64,000 nt of DNA, taken from Sphingobacterium psychroaquaticum. GTDB taxonomy: Bacteria; Bacteroidota; Bacteroidia; Sphingobacteriales; Sphingobacteriaceae. The DNA lies in assembly GCF_900177625.1 (NCBI RefSeq), contig NZ_FXAU01000002.1, positions 581,707-645,706 of the forward strand, in the 5' to 3' direction. Each line of letters begins with the position of its first letter. Positions within the stretch are counted from its first letter, which is position 1. Positions 35,874-44,123 of the stretch are shown piece by piece. The notes beneath the pieces are model-generated. The model was not told the origin of the DNA. It worked only from the letters and a program-made list of their open reading frames with translations, and did not search any database. The translations under genes and the position numbers were made by a program.

Positions 35874-37148
35874 CTATAATCCCGTTGCAACGGAATTCAT
35901 ACCACGTTCCGCAATCAATTTTTTTCTAACATCCAGTGCGCGGAACAAGCCAATGGGATCCAATGCAGCGCCACTTCGCAAACGTGATTCCGCCACGATA
36001 GCACGCACATCAGTTCGGTACGCTTGCTGAAGAATCTCTTGCGCACGCACAACATCATTCTGCTGTTGTGCCTCTTTTAGTGCTGTCCGATCCACCAATA
36101 AGGCTTGTGCATAGGCAATTTTTATGGCTTCAACAGACTGTAACAAATCGGCCAAAGGATCTTTAAGATTATGCGACGCATCAATCATCCAGCCTAATCC
36201 AGTTGCATGATCAATCCCTCGAACATCCATCCCATCAACTAACTCATTAAAAATAAGGAACAACTGATACGGACGAATAGCCCCTGCTGTAAGATCATCA
36301 TCCGCATACTTGCTGTCATTAAAATGGAAGCCCGCCAATTTACCCTCCATCAGCAAGAGCGATACAATCTGTTCGATATTTGCATTGGGTAAATGATGGC
36401 CTAAATCGACTAAGGTATATGCTTTATCACCTAATTTGTTGGCTAAAAGCAAGGATTGCCCCCAATCAGCGATAGTTGTTGAATAAAAGTTCGGTTCAAA
36501 TGCTTTATACTCTACAAATAATTTCCAATCCGCTGGCAAGTGCGCGTATATCTCTTTTAAGCTCTCTAATGTGTTCTGAAAAGCTTCTCTAAAATTCAAT
36601 TGTCCCGGAAAAGAAGAACCATCAGCAAGCCATACCGTTAATGCCTTTGAGCCAAGCGCGATCCCATGTTTTATGACTTCGATGTTATGCGCAACAGCCT
36701 GTTTCCGCACATTGGGATCTACGTGCTGTAAGGAGCCAAATTTATAGCTATAAGCTTGCCCCGCTTGATCTTGAAACGTATTGGAATTCATGGCATCAAA
36801 CTTCAATCCATAAGAAGTAGCCAACGCTTTTATTTCTTCTGCATTTTGAGGAATATCCCAGGGGATATGTAAGGAGATGGCACCGCTGGACTGATTCAAT
36901 GCATGCAATAAACCTACATCTTCGATTTTTTGCTCCAAGCTTCCGGGCTCACCCTGACCGGAAAAGCGACCAAATCGCGTTCCTCCTGTACCAAGTGCCC
37001 AGCTAGGAATAGCAATCTGAAAACGTTGTAACTTTTCCAGGATATCGTCGATATTATCCACATCGGAAGAAACAAAATCAAAAGCGCGTTGATGACGTTC
37101 TTGTAGTCCCTGATTATGTTGATCTATAATTGATTTTTCTATTTTCAT
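35874..37148 (-). CDS. rhaI: L-rhamnose isomerase, RhaI type
   Basis: 424 residues, the size of the RhaI group (Pseudomonas/Bacillus-type L-rhamnose isomerases) and not the E. coli RhaA. The TIM-barrel features are visible: the G-T-G-G-T-R-F-G-R-F segment near the N-terminus, S-L-H-I-P-W-D, V-E-Y-K-A-F-E-P, D-L-G-H-H-L-P (metal-ligand region) and G-F-H-F-N-D-S-K-Y-A-D-D-D. It converts L-rhamnose to L-rhamnulose with divalent metal in the cytoplasm. It follows the aldolase-dehydrogenase gene across a 99-bp gap that contains a 10-bp inverted repeat, and precedes the kinase. Bacteroidota commonly carry this trio together with RhaT. Confidence 0.93.
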   Translation of the reverse strand: MKIEKSIIDQHNQGLQERHQRAFDFVSSDVDNIDDILEKLQRFQIAIPSWALGTGGTRFGRFSGQGEPGSLEQKIEDVGLLHALNQSSGAISLHIPWDIPQNAEEIKALATSYGLKFDAMNSNTFQDQAGQAYSYKFGSLQHVDPNVRKQAVAHNIEVIKHGIALGSKALTVWLADGSSFPGQLNFREAFQNTLESLKEIYAHLPADWKLFVEYKAFEPNFYSTTIADWGQSLLLANKLGDKAYTLVDLGHHLPNANIEQIVSLLLMEGKLAGFHFNDSKYADDDLTAGAIRPYQLFLIFNELVDGMDVRGIDHATGLGWMIDASHNLKDPLADLLQSVEAIKIAYAQALLVDRTALKEAQQQNDVVRAQEILQQAYRTDVRAIVAESRLRSGAALDPIGLFRALDVRKKLIAERGMNSVATGL

Positions 37149-37177
37149 CTTTTCACATAAATAAGGTTAGGTAGATA

Positions 37178-37236
37178 GCGTTTTATCAGACACCCGTAAA
37201 TATAAAAACTATACTTTATGATATTCGATAAAACGC
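37178..37236 (-). promoter_or_regulatory. Inverted repeat between rhaD and rhaI cistrons
   Basis: GCGTTTTATC at 37178-37187 and GATAAAACGC at 37227-37236 are perfect inverted copies separated by 39 bases, in the only sizeable gap inside the rha operon. It could form a long-loop hairpin in the mRNA (processing or attenuation) or be a regulator site. There is no T run, so it is not a simple terminator. Confidence 0.45.
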
Positions 37237-37247
37237 CATGTAAAATA

Positions 37248-39362
37248 TTAACGTACAAATGCCATGGCGACACCACCATCAACATTAAGCACATTACCTG
37301 TTGATTTGTGCAAATCCCCACCAACAAAGGCAAAACAAGCATTTGCGATGTCCTCCGGTAGTATTATTTCATTAAGCAATGTGCGTTTCGCATAATAGGC
37401 AGGTAGCTCCTCTACTGTGATACCATATGCTTTGGCGCGACCTTCCGCCCAACCGCCGGCCCAAATATTACTATCTGAAATTACCGCATCCGGATTCACC
37501 ACATTTACACGGATTTTGGCCGCACCGAGCTCCGCAGCATTTAGACGACTTAGGTGCAGCTGCGCGGCCTTAGCACTGCCGTATCCTGCATTATTTGGTC
37601 CACTCACCAACGCATTCTTGCTCACAATGTTAACAATATCACCACCGATTGCTTGAGCTTTTAAAACTTTTGTCGAAGCTTGCGTCACCAAAAACTGACC
37701 TTTGGCCAAAACATCGTACAACAAATCCCAATCTTTCTGGGTATGATCTTCAATGGTTTTAGAGATTGAAAGCCCAGCATTATTAACAACAATATCTACG
37801 CCTCCAAATGCCAAAGCCGCCGCCGTAAACGCTCCTTCGATCTGCTCCTGATTCGTTACATCCAATGTTGCAGTTGTAACTGCATCCTGTCCAAATAGGC
37901 TAACAAATTCTGCTTTAGCATCCGCTAATCGATCTTCGTTAAGATCATTGAGTACCACCACAGCCCCCTCACTAGCAAAACGTTTCGCAATCGCCTTGCC
38001 AATACCTCCAGCACTCCCGGTTACCAATGCGACCTTACCCGATAGCGCTTTCGGTTTAGGCATTCGCTGTAGTTTTGCCTCTTCTAGCAACCAATATTCA
38101 ATATTGAACGCTTCCTGACGTGGCAATGCTGTATATGTACTAACAGCCTCGGCTCCTTTCATCACATTAATAGCATTGATGTAGAATTCTGCCGCCACAC
38201 GAGCCGTTTGTTTGTCTTTCGCGAAAGCAAACATCCCTACGCCAGGGAACAAAATAATAACTGGATTCCGATCTCGGATAGCGGGACTATTCGGGTGTTT
38301 ACAGCTTTCATAATACGCGGTATACATCGCTCGATAGTCTTCAAACAATGGGTTCAACCGTTCTTTTATCGCTTCCACATCGGAAAGATCCTCACCTTTT
38401 TCCAGCGTTAGTACTAAGGGTTGGATTTTAGTCCGTAAAAAATGATCCGGACAACTTGTTCCAAGCGGTGCTAAACGTTCTAAATCATTGGAATTAATAA
38501 ACTCCAATACGCGTTCATCATCGGTAAAATGACCTATCATATGTCGCTCACTGGAACAGAACCCACGCAAGATTGGCGCTAATTTAGCCGCTTGGCTCAA
38601 CCGCTCCTCAGCGGATAAGCTCGTTTCTTTCGGACCACCGAAAACTGGACGTGTCTTTCCATAATTTTTCTCTAGGTAGGAAGCGCACGCTTCAATCACT
38701 TCTAGGGAATTAACATAGCATTCATATGCCGTATCTCCCCAAGTGAATAAACCATGAGAGCCCAGCATAATACCTCGTATCCCGGGGTTCTCTTCCAAAC
38801 AGGACCGAAGTTGTAGCCCAAGATCAAAACCTGGTTTCTGCCAATCTACCCATCCTATTGTACCATGAAACAATTCCTGGGTTATCTTCTTCCCATCTTT
38901 AGCGGCCGCAATAGCGATAGCTGCGTCCGGATGTAAATGATCGATATGTTTAAAGGGTAAAAAGCCATGCAATGGCGTGTCTATCGATGGAGCCTTAGAA
39001 CTCAAGTCAAAGATACAATGGTTAAAAAGTTCTACCATTTCATCTTCATGGTCCATGCCGCGGTACACTTTCTCCAAGCTACGTAACCGCTCGACATACA
39101 ATGCCGCTAAGCCCGACTTCTTTAGTGTGCCAATATCACCACCTGACCCTTTAATCCACATCACCTCTACAGACTCGCCTGTCAAAGGGTCTTTATCATT
39201 CGTCTTGCAGGATGTATTTCCTCCACCATAATTGGTAATGCGTAAATCGGACCCCAATAAATTGGATCTATATAAAAGTAAAGCTACCTCATCACCTTCG
39301 AGCGACTTTGCCTTGTCCTCATCCCAGAGGTATTCAACATGTTTAAATGTATCTAATTGCAT
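37248..39362 (-). CDS. rhaD: Bifunctional rhamnulose-1-phosphate aldolase / lactaldehyde-type dehydrogenase
   Basis: 704 residues from the ATG at 39362; the frame stays open to 39440 but that would run into rhaT. Residues 1-430 form a class II (zinc) aldolase domain with G-G-N-T-S at 47-51, H-L-H-P-D (142-146) and G-S-H-G-L (201-205) giving candidate zinc ligands His142, His144 and His203. Residues 440-704 form a short-chain dehydrogenase with the NAD motif T-G-S-A-G-G-I-G (448-455), N-N-A-G and Y-G-S-A-K. This fused RhaD type splits L-rhamnulose 1-phosphate into DHAP and L-lactaldehyde and oxidises the aldehyde toward lactate. It is second in the operon, its start lying 15 bp from the end of rhaT. 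Confidence 0.94.
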   Translation of the reverse strand: MQLDTFKHVEYLWDEDKAKSLEGDEVALLLYRSNLLGSDLRITNYGGGNTSCKTNDKDPLTGESVEVMWIKGSGGDIGTLKKSGLAALYVERLRSLEKVYRGMDHEDEMVELFNHCIFDLSSKAPSIDTPLHGFLPFKHIDHLHPDAAIAIAAAKDGKKITQELFHGTIGWVDWQKPGFDLGLQLRSCLEENPGIRGIMLGSHGLFTWGDTAYECYVNSLEVIEACASYLEKNYGKTRPVFGGPKETSLSAEERLSQAAKLAPILRGFCSSERHMIGHFTDDERVLEFINSNDLERLAPLGTSCPDHFLRTKIQPLVLTLEKGEDLSDVEAIKERLNPLFEDYRAMYTAYYESCKHPNSPAIRDRNPVIILFPGVGMFAFAKDKQTARVAAEFYINAINVMKGAEAVSTYTALPRQEAFNIEYWLLEEAKLQRMPKPKALSGKVALVTGSAGGIGKAIAKRFASEGAVVVLNDLNEDRLADAKAEFVSLFGQDAVTTATLDVTNQEQIEGAFTAAALAFGGVDIVVNNAGLSISKTIEDHTQKDWDLLYDVLAKGQFLVTQASTKVLKAQAIGGDIVNIVSKNALVSGPNNAGYGSAKAAQLHLSRLNAAELGAAKIRVNVVNPDAVISDSNIWAGGWAEGRAKAYGITVEELPAYYAKRTLLNEIILPEDIANACFAFVGGDLHKSTGNVLNVDGGVAMAFVR

Positions 39363-39376
39363 ATATCTATGTGTTA

Positions 39377-40450
39377 TTACTCTAATGTTTTTGCTAATCC
39401 TACGATACAAATCGACAGGATAATCGTTACAATACCCCATACAATAGCACGAGAAGTGGGCCTACTAACTCCTTTCCATTCCTTCAGGATAATCCCCCAA
39501 GCGTTGGATATCAAAATAATGAACGCCATGTGTAGAATCCATGAACTGGCACCATTGCCTAGTCGACTTTCACCCATGCCGTAGAAGAAAAATTGGAGAT
39601 ACCACGTTGTTCCTGCCAGCGCACTAAAGAGTAAATTCTTACCGTTTGGCGCCGACGGTTTGCCATAGTCAGCGTATGTTTTGTTCTTAATAAGAAGATA
39701 GGTACACCATATAAAATTGGTCGTAAAACCACCCCATAGTATAACCACGTAGGTAACGTTGTTTTGGTAAAGAAACTCTCCCTGTCCCGGATTCAGACTC
39801 TTCCATAATTGGTTCGCAACATCGGCCATCGGTTTTCCGGATTCAATACCAAAATTGAAACAAGCACTCAACATCCCTGACACAATCGCTACAACGATAC
39901 CTACGCCAAAATTGTACTCTGTTTCCGCTTTTCCAGACAGCTTACTCAAACCTTTTTCTTTGAGCATCCCGGCTTTACCACAGAGATACACCCCCAAGAG
40001 ACAGACCAAGAGACCAACCATCACACAAAGGCCTGATGTCGTGGAGAAAAAATAATCGATACCATGCTTTCCGGGGGATGGGTTCACAAAGTAATAGAAA
40101 GCCGGCATGAGCGCACCCAATACCATACTCAAACCCAACATAATGCTGCTACCCAAAGAAACACCGAGGTAACGGACACCCAAGCCGTAGGTCAATCCGC
40201 CAATCCCCCATAGCAGACCAAACAGGAAGGTATACCCGACAACGGACACATCCGTATCTCGAATGATGTCCATGAAGTTAGGAATGGTAATATAAGCGGC
40301 TAAGGGAGGAACAAGGATCCAAGAAAATAATCCGCCCAGAATCCACATGGACTCCCAGGACCATCCTTTAACTTTTTTATAAGGAACATAAAAACTTCCA
40401 GAGGCAAACCCTCCAATGAAATGAAACAAAACGCCCGCTAATGCATTCAT
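39377..40450 (-). CDS. rhaT: L-rhamnose/H+ symporter, RhaT family
   Basis: 357 residues with about ten membrane segments. The N-terminus M-N-A-L-A-G-V-L-F-H-F-I-G-G-F-A-S-G-S-F-Y-V-P-Y-K matches the RhaT family pattern, including W-E-S-M-W and the later G-W-G-F-T-T-N-type region (here G-G-F-T-T-N-F-I-W-C). It imports L-rhamnose across the inner membrane with protons. It heads the minus-strand operon and is divergent from the GH29 fucosidase gene across a 361-bp gap that should contain both promoters. Rhamnose freed in the periplasm by the GH78 enzymes nearby would be its substrate. Confidence 0.93.
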   Translation of the reverse strand: MNALAGVLFHFIGGFASGSFYVPYKKVKGWSWESMWILGGLFSWILVPPLAAYITIPNFMDIIRDTDVSVVGYTFLFGLLWGIGGLTYGLGVRYLGVSLGSSIMLGLSMVLGALMPAFYYFVNPSPGKHGIDYFFSTTSGLCVMVGLLVCLLGVYLCGKAGMLKEKGLSKLSGKAETEYNFGVGIVVAIVSGMLSACFNFGIESGKPMADVANQLWKSLNPGQGEFLYQNNVTYVVILWGGFTTNFIWCTYLLIKNKTYADYGKPSAPNGKNLLFSALAGTTWYLQFFFYGMGESRLGNGASSWILHMAFIILISNAWGIILKEWKGVSRPTSRAIVWGIVTIILSICIVGLAKTLE

Positions 40451-40811
40451 AAAAAATAAACTAGGTTTAATACGATGTGAAATCGAAATGAAAATTAGAA
40501 TTTATAAGCCAAATAACTGTTATGTACTGTCATGTAGATATCGTCACGAAATACATAAAAAAACTACTTATTTTTCATAAAATATGGAAGGCCTTATACC
40601 GAACAGCTCTATATCTATTTAAAACTTAAACAATCGATTGCTTTTAGGCGTATCTTTTGTCAATAAATATAATCTCCTATCTTGTAAATATTTAGAACAG
40701 TCTCCATCCTCGTTTTCAAATAGAAACACTATTTAATCGAAAGGCAGGCCGTTGTCTAAACCTAATTAATCATGGCTACTTGCTTCACTATTAAAACCGA
40801 GATCTTAAAAC
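40451..40811. other. Divergent regulatory gap between rhaT and the GH29 gene (361 bp)
   Basis: No gene seen. It contains the tandem 10-bp repeat ACTGTTATGT/ACTGTCATGT at 40516-40535, which lies 66 bp upstream of rhaT, and the palindrome CAATCGATTG at 40631-40640, which recurs upstream of the AraC gene. Long A/T runs (40540-40570) lie between them. Neither direction shows a full TTTG-N19-TAnnTTTG promoter, although ATATTTAG at 40688-40695 could be a -7 element for the plus-strand gene. Confidence 0.6.
40631..40640. promoter_or_regulatory. CAATCGATTG palindrome, copy 1
   Basis: An exact 10-bp palindrome in the rhaT/GH29 gap. The same 10-mer occurs upstream of the AraC-family gene (42802-42811), and a one-mismatch copy lies upstream of the sulfatase (46441-46450). 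The pattern fits a shared operator for the plus-strand fucose/sulfatase genes. Confidence 0.45.
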
Positions 40812-42641
40812 ATGAACCTATTAAAAAAAATTACGCTAGCCACCATCTTTACAGGACTCTCCTTTTGTGCCAATAGCCAAGAGACTTCGGTACCATACGA
40901 AGGTGTCCCAGGGTGGGAATCGACCAAGAAAGAACGGTTGGAATGGTTTCGCGAAGCTCGTTTCGGGATGTTCATCCACTGGGGGCTATACAGTGCGGCG
41001 GGAGGAAGCTGGGATGGCAAACAATATCCACAACACTATGCAGAGTGGATACAAGCCTGGGCGAAAGTAGAGAGCAAACCATATGCACAGGTATTAAAGC
41101 CTAAGTTTACAGCTTCAAAATTTGATGCCAACGCTTGGGCATCACTTGCTGAAAGAGCGGGAATGAAATATGTAATTATTACCTCGAGACATCATGAGGG
41201 TTTTTCAATTTTCAATAGTCAGCAGCCCTATTCCGTGCACAATGATGTAACGGGCGGAACAAATATATCACCAGCAGGACGTGATCTGTATGGAGAGGTC
41301 GTCAACGCCTTCAGAACAAAGGGACTGAAAGCGGGCGCATATTATTCCTTATTGGATTGGCAGCACCCTGACTCGTATGAAGGTCTCTCGTACCTAAACC
41401 CAAACCCTACCGGATACAAACCGGACCACGAAGCATACAAAAAATACCTTTATGGACAAATCAAGGAATTAGCAAACAACTATGGTGGACTAGATGTCCT
41501 ATGGTTGGATTTCAGTAGTAAAAAACATCAGGGTGAGAGCTGGGGTACTAAACAGATTCTTACCGATCTTATAACATGGCAGCCCCAAATCATCGTAAAC
41601 AATAGATTTTGGGATGGCCTGGAGAATAAAAATGGTGATATTGGCACACCCGAAAAATATATTCCACCAACGGGTCTACCCGGTATGGATTGGGAGGTTA
41701 GCCATACCATGAACGAAAGTTATGGCTATAGCGCGCATGATCAAAACTGGAAATCGTTTGACAAAATGATGCGTCTATTTATTGAAACAGTTAGCAAAGG
41801 TGGTAATTTCTTGCTCAATGTTGGTCCAGATGCAGAAGGAGCAATTCCGCCACAGGCGACTAAATTACTAACTGAGATTGGACATTGGATGGATGTTAAC
41901 CATGATGCCATATATGGCAGCGAAGCAAGTCCATTTCCAGCTTTAGACTGGGGATATTGCACCCAAAAAGCGGGTAAACTATACTTCCATGTGTTTGATA
42001 TCCCAGCGAATGGAAAGATTGAAATACCGCTAAAAAGTCCGATCATGAAGGCTCACCCCCTCGCGAGCAAGAAAATACTCCAAGTAACAAACGGTAAAGC
42101 GGGGAAAACAATACAATTGCCAAAGGATCTGCATAATATCAAGATGCCTATGGTCATTGTGGCCGAAATAGAAGGAATGCCTATAATACTCGAAAGCCAA
42201 GTACAAACACAAAAAGATGGACGTATTATTCTAACCGCCAACAATGCCAAATTAGTCGGCACAAACGGGATCAAGTTGATCGGCGCACATACACACGATC
42301 CAAATCGTCCAAATGCAATTGGCGCTTGGTCACAAACTTCGGATCATGTATATTGGGATATTAAGGTACAACGTCCAGGCCAATATAAGGTTGTTGTGAA
42401 TTATCTTCCTCATCAGGAGAAATCCGGGACTATCACCATCCAATTCGGCAATAATACGGTTCCTTCCAAATTGGAAAAAGATAAAAATGGAAAATTCATA
42501 GATCTTGAAATCGGTCAAGTAGAAATTTCGCAGCAAGCGATAGGAGAAACAGCTGTACGCCTCACATTAAACGCTCAGACTATCGAAGGTGGAGCACTGC
42601 CTGAAATAAGCTCCATCAGTCTTGTTCCAATACAAAAATAA
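40812..42641 (+). CDS. GH29 alpha-L-fucosidase
   Basis: 609 residues; signal peptide to about N-S-Q-E (22). The GH29 barrel spans about 35-375: R-F-G-M-F-I-H-W-G (50-58), R-H-H-E-G-F (126-131, usually H-H-D-G-F), the nucleophile strand V-L-W-L-D-F-S with Asp233, and the K-G-G-N-F-L-L-N-V-G-P-D segment. A Fn3-like C-terminal sandwich and a further ~120-residue binding-type domain follow. It would release alpha-L-fucose or a related sugar (L-galactose-type activities occur in GH29). The W-L-D-F-S nucleophile context differs from the common W-F-D-G. It is divergent from the rha operon and is followed at once by a long hairpin. Confidence 0.92.
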   Translation: MNLLKKITLATIFTGLSFCANSQETSVPYEGVPGWESTKKERLEWFREARFGMFIHWGLYSAAGGSWDGKQYPQHYAEWIQAWAKVESKPYAQVLKPKFTASKFDANAWASLAERAGMKYVIITSRHHEGFSIFNSQQPYSVHNDVTGGTNISPAGRDLYGEVVNAFRTKGLKAGAYYSLLDWQHPDSYEGLSYLNPNPTGYKPDHEAYKKYLYGQIKELANNYGGLDVLWLDFSSKKHQGESWGTKQILTDLITWQPQIIVNNRFWDGLENKNGDIGTPEKYIPPTGLPGMDWEVSHTMNESYGYSAHDQNWKSFDKMMRLFIETVSKGGNFLLNVGPDAEGAIPPQATKLLTEIGHWMDVNHDAIYGSEASPFPALDWGYCTQKAGKLYFHVFDIPANGKIEIPLKSPIMKAHPLASKKILQVTNGKAGKTIQLPKDLHNIKMPMVIVAEIEGMPIILESQVQTQKDGRIILTANNAKLVGTNGIKLIGAHTHDPNRPNAIGAWSQTSDHVYWDIKVQRPGQYKVVVNYLPHQEKSGTITIQFGNNTVPSKLEKDKNGKFIDLEIGQVEISQQAIGETAVRLTLNAQTIEGGALPEISSISLVPIQK

Positions 42642-42692
42642 ATAGAGAGACCTGCCTTACTGTGTCCATCATCAAGGCAGGTCTCTCTATTT
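42640..42692 (+). terminator. Long 19-bp hairpin just after the GH29 gene
   Basis: The 19 bases at 42640-42658 are the exact reverse complement of 42674-42692, with a 15-base loop. The stem begins inside the TAA stop. The following T run is short (TATTT), so termination is likely but not textbook. It separates the fucosidase transcript from the AraC gene. Confidence 0.75.
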
Positions 42693-42801
42693 CAACGGAT
42701 CAAAATATACGGGTAACAGCGACATCTCCAAAACCCGCACTTTCTCCAGCACAAAATTCCTAATAACGTTTTTTTTCAGCCCAACGAAATTTAACAGCAC
42801 G

Positions 42802-42811
42802 CAATCGATTG
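42802..42811. promoter_or_regulatory. CAATCGATTG palindrome, copy 2
   Basis: Exact copy of the 40631-40640 motif, placed 19 bp upstream of the -33 element of the AraC-family gene's promoter, a position suited to a transcriptional activator. The flanking bases GACCAAAAACA resemble those after the third copy (GGCTAAAAATA). Confidence 0.5.
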
Positions 42812-42830
42812 ACCAAAAACACGCCACCCC

Positions 42831-42861
42831 TTTGTACATACAAAGACTTGCGCTATATTAG
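42831..42861 (+). promoter_or_regulatory. Promoter of the AraC-family gene
   Basis: TTTG at 42831-42834, a 19-bp spacer, and TATATTAG at 42854-42861 match the Bacteroidota consensus TTTG-N19-21-TAnnTTTG with one mismatch. The -33 box is part of the palindrome CTTTGTA-CA-TACAAAG (42830-42845), a possible second operator. The ATG follows about 40 bp downstream. Confidence 0.6.
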
Positions 42862-42901
42862 CTTCATTATAACCAAAATATAAAAAAATAAACCAATTTT
42901 G

Positions 42902-43816
42902 ATGAAACCGATATTTGCGAAAGTTCTCGAAGGATTGGAGAACAATGTATTTGAGACACGAAAAATAAATCGTCCCTATTTCTCTACAGAGTTTCATTTC
43001 CACAAGGAATGTCAAATCACATATATTGTAGAAAGCGAGGGGCGTCGCATCATTGGTGATAATCTAGACACTTTTGAAAGCGATGAATTAACCTTTATAG
43101 GCTCCAATTTACCTCACGTATGGCATAACGATCGTCGTGACGCCTCCCCCTTGCATAACGCTTCATCATTATCCTTATTTTTTGACCCGGAAAGGCTTCT
43201 TCACATCTGTCAATCATTATTCAACACCAAAAGTATGGAAGAATTCATTGCCTTATCAAAACAAGGGTTACTGTTTTATGGACAAACAAAACAGCAGCTA
43301 AAAACGCTGTTACAGGAAATGGTCGATGCGAATGATTTTCAGAAGACAATTTACTTGTTCCGTCTAATTGAAATACTGATCAATACCAAAGAGTACAAAT
43401 TACTGTCCAGTTCGAGCTATGTGAATACGTATGTCAGCAAAGACAACGATGTGATTGATCGAATCTTCAGACATGTGTTCAATAACTATCAAAATGAAAT
43501 CACCCTGGATGAGGTAGCACAAATTGCCAACCTTACAAAAACTGCTTTCTGTCGTTACTTTCGCTCTCGCACGCAAAAAACATTTATACAGTTCGTCAAC
43601 GAGGTTCGGGTGAGTCAAGCGTGCAAGTTGATTGCAAGCAACCAAGAGCAAATAACCAACATCGCTTATGCATGCGGTTTTAATTCCATATCGAACTTCA
43701 ATAAAATATTTAAATCCATCAAAGGGGAAACACCCTCGGAATATAAAAACAAACTATACACCGGCATCAATTTAAACATTCCTTCGATATCCCAGTTCAA
43801 CTCTATTGCTTACTAA
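42902..43816 (+). CDS. AraC-family transcriptional regulator with cupin sensor
   Basis: 304 residues from the ATG at 42902 (a TTG one codon upstream is also open). The N-terminal ~110 residues are a cupin-like sugar-sensing domain (F-H-F-H-K-E-C-Q-I-T-Y-I-V-E-S-E-G, L-P-H-V-W-H). The C-terminal ~100 carry the double helix-turn-helix: I-T-L-D-E-V-A-Q-I-A-N-L-T, F-C-R-Y-F-R and I-T-N-I-A-Y-A-C-G-F-N-S-I-S-N-F-N-K-I-F-K, ending G-E-T-P-S-E-Y-K. It sits among the fucosidase, GH95-like and sulfatase genes and very likely controls them, perhaps through the CAATCGATTG sites. The effector is unknown; L-fucose or L-rhamnose are the obvious candidates. Confidence 0.92.
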   Translation: MKPIFAKVLEGLENNVFETRKINRPYFSTEFHFHKECQITYIVESEGRRIIGDNLDTFESDELTFIGSNLPHVWHNDRRDASPLHNASSLSLFFDPERLLHICQSLFNTKSMEEFIALSKQGLLFYGQTKQQLKTLLQEMVDANDFQKTIYLFRLIEILINTKEYKLLSSSSYVNTYVSKDNDVIDRIFRHVFNNYQNEITLDEVAQIANLTKTAFCRYFRSRTQKTFIQFVNEVRVSQACKLIASNQEQITNIAYACGFNSISNFNKIFKSIKGETPSEYKNKLYTGINLNIPSISQFNSIAY

Positions 43817-44123
43817 TAGGTTCATGACCGTTAGAAATCATGCTTTATCGGACAATAGGAATACGCAAGTATCGCCGATTACAGATACTCCATCTAAAAA
43901 AGCGTTCGATACGCCCCCTATCGTTCCATTCCTGTATCCGAAAACGGAAGCTGACATAGACGGGCATCAGCCTCGTTACCATGGGGTTTCATTCGCACCC
44001 GCAACGCAATCAATAAACAAACGAAACCAAAACCTTGATAATTTAGTAGCAGAAATTGGAAAAATTGTTGTAGTCAACAGATTCTATATAAGGTATATTG
44101 TCTCACTTTTACAAAATCTAATC
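43817..44123 (+). other. Gap between araC-type gene and GH95-like gene (307 bp)
   Basis: By chance the GH95 reading frame is open through this stretch, but the 106 extra residues are low in hydrophobic or domain features and precede a perfect signal peptide, so I treat it as non-coding. It holds GCAATCAATAAAC near 44006, a weak relative of the CAATCGATTG motif, and A/T-rich sequence before the ATG. No convincing promoter was found. Confidence 0.6.

Noticed and set aside
39363..39440. 26-codon extension of the fused aldolase-dehydrogenase gene
   Set aside because: It runs into rhaT, and the usual family start M-Q-L-D-T-F-K-H is at 39362.
42899..42901. TTG start for the AraC gene, and similar TTG/GTG starts at 14124, 18814, 20635 and 35870
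   Set aside because: In each case an ATG lies one to three codons downstream and gives a normal protein start.
43806..44123. In-frame 106-codon extension of the GH95-like gene overlapping the AraC gene end
   Set aside because: A complete signal peptide begins at 44124, and the extension has no recognisable domain and would bury the signal.
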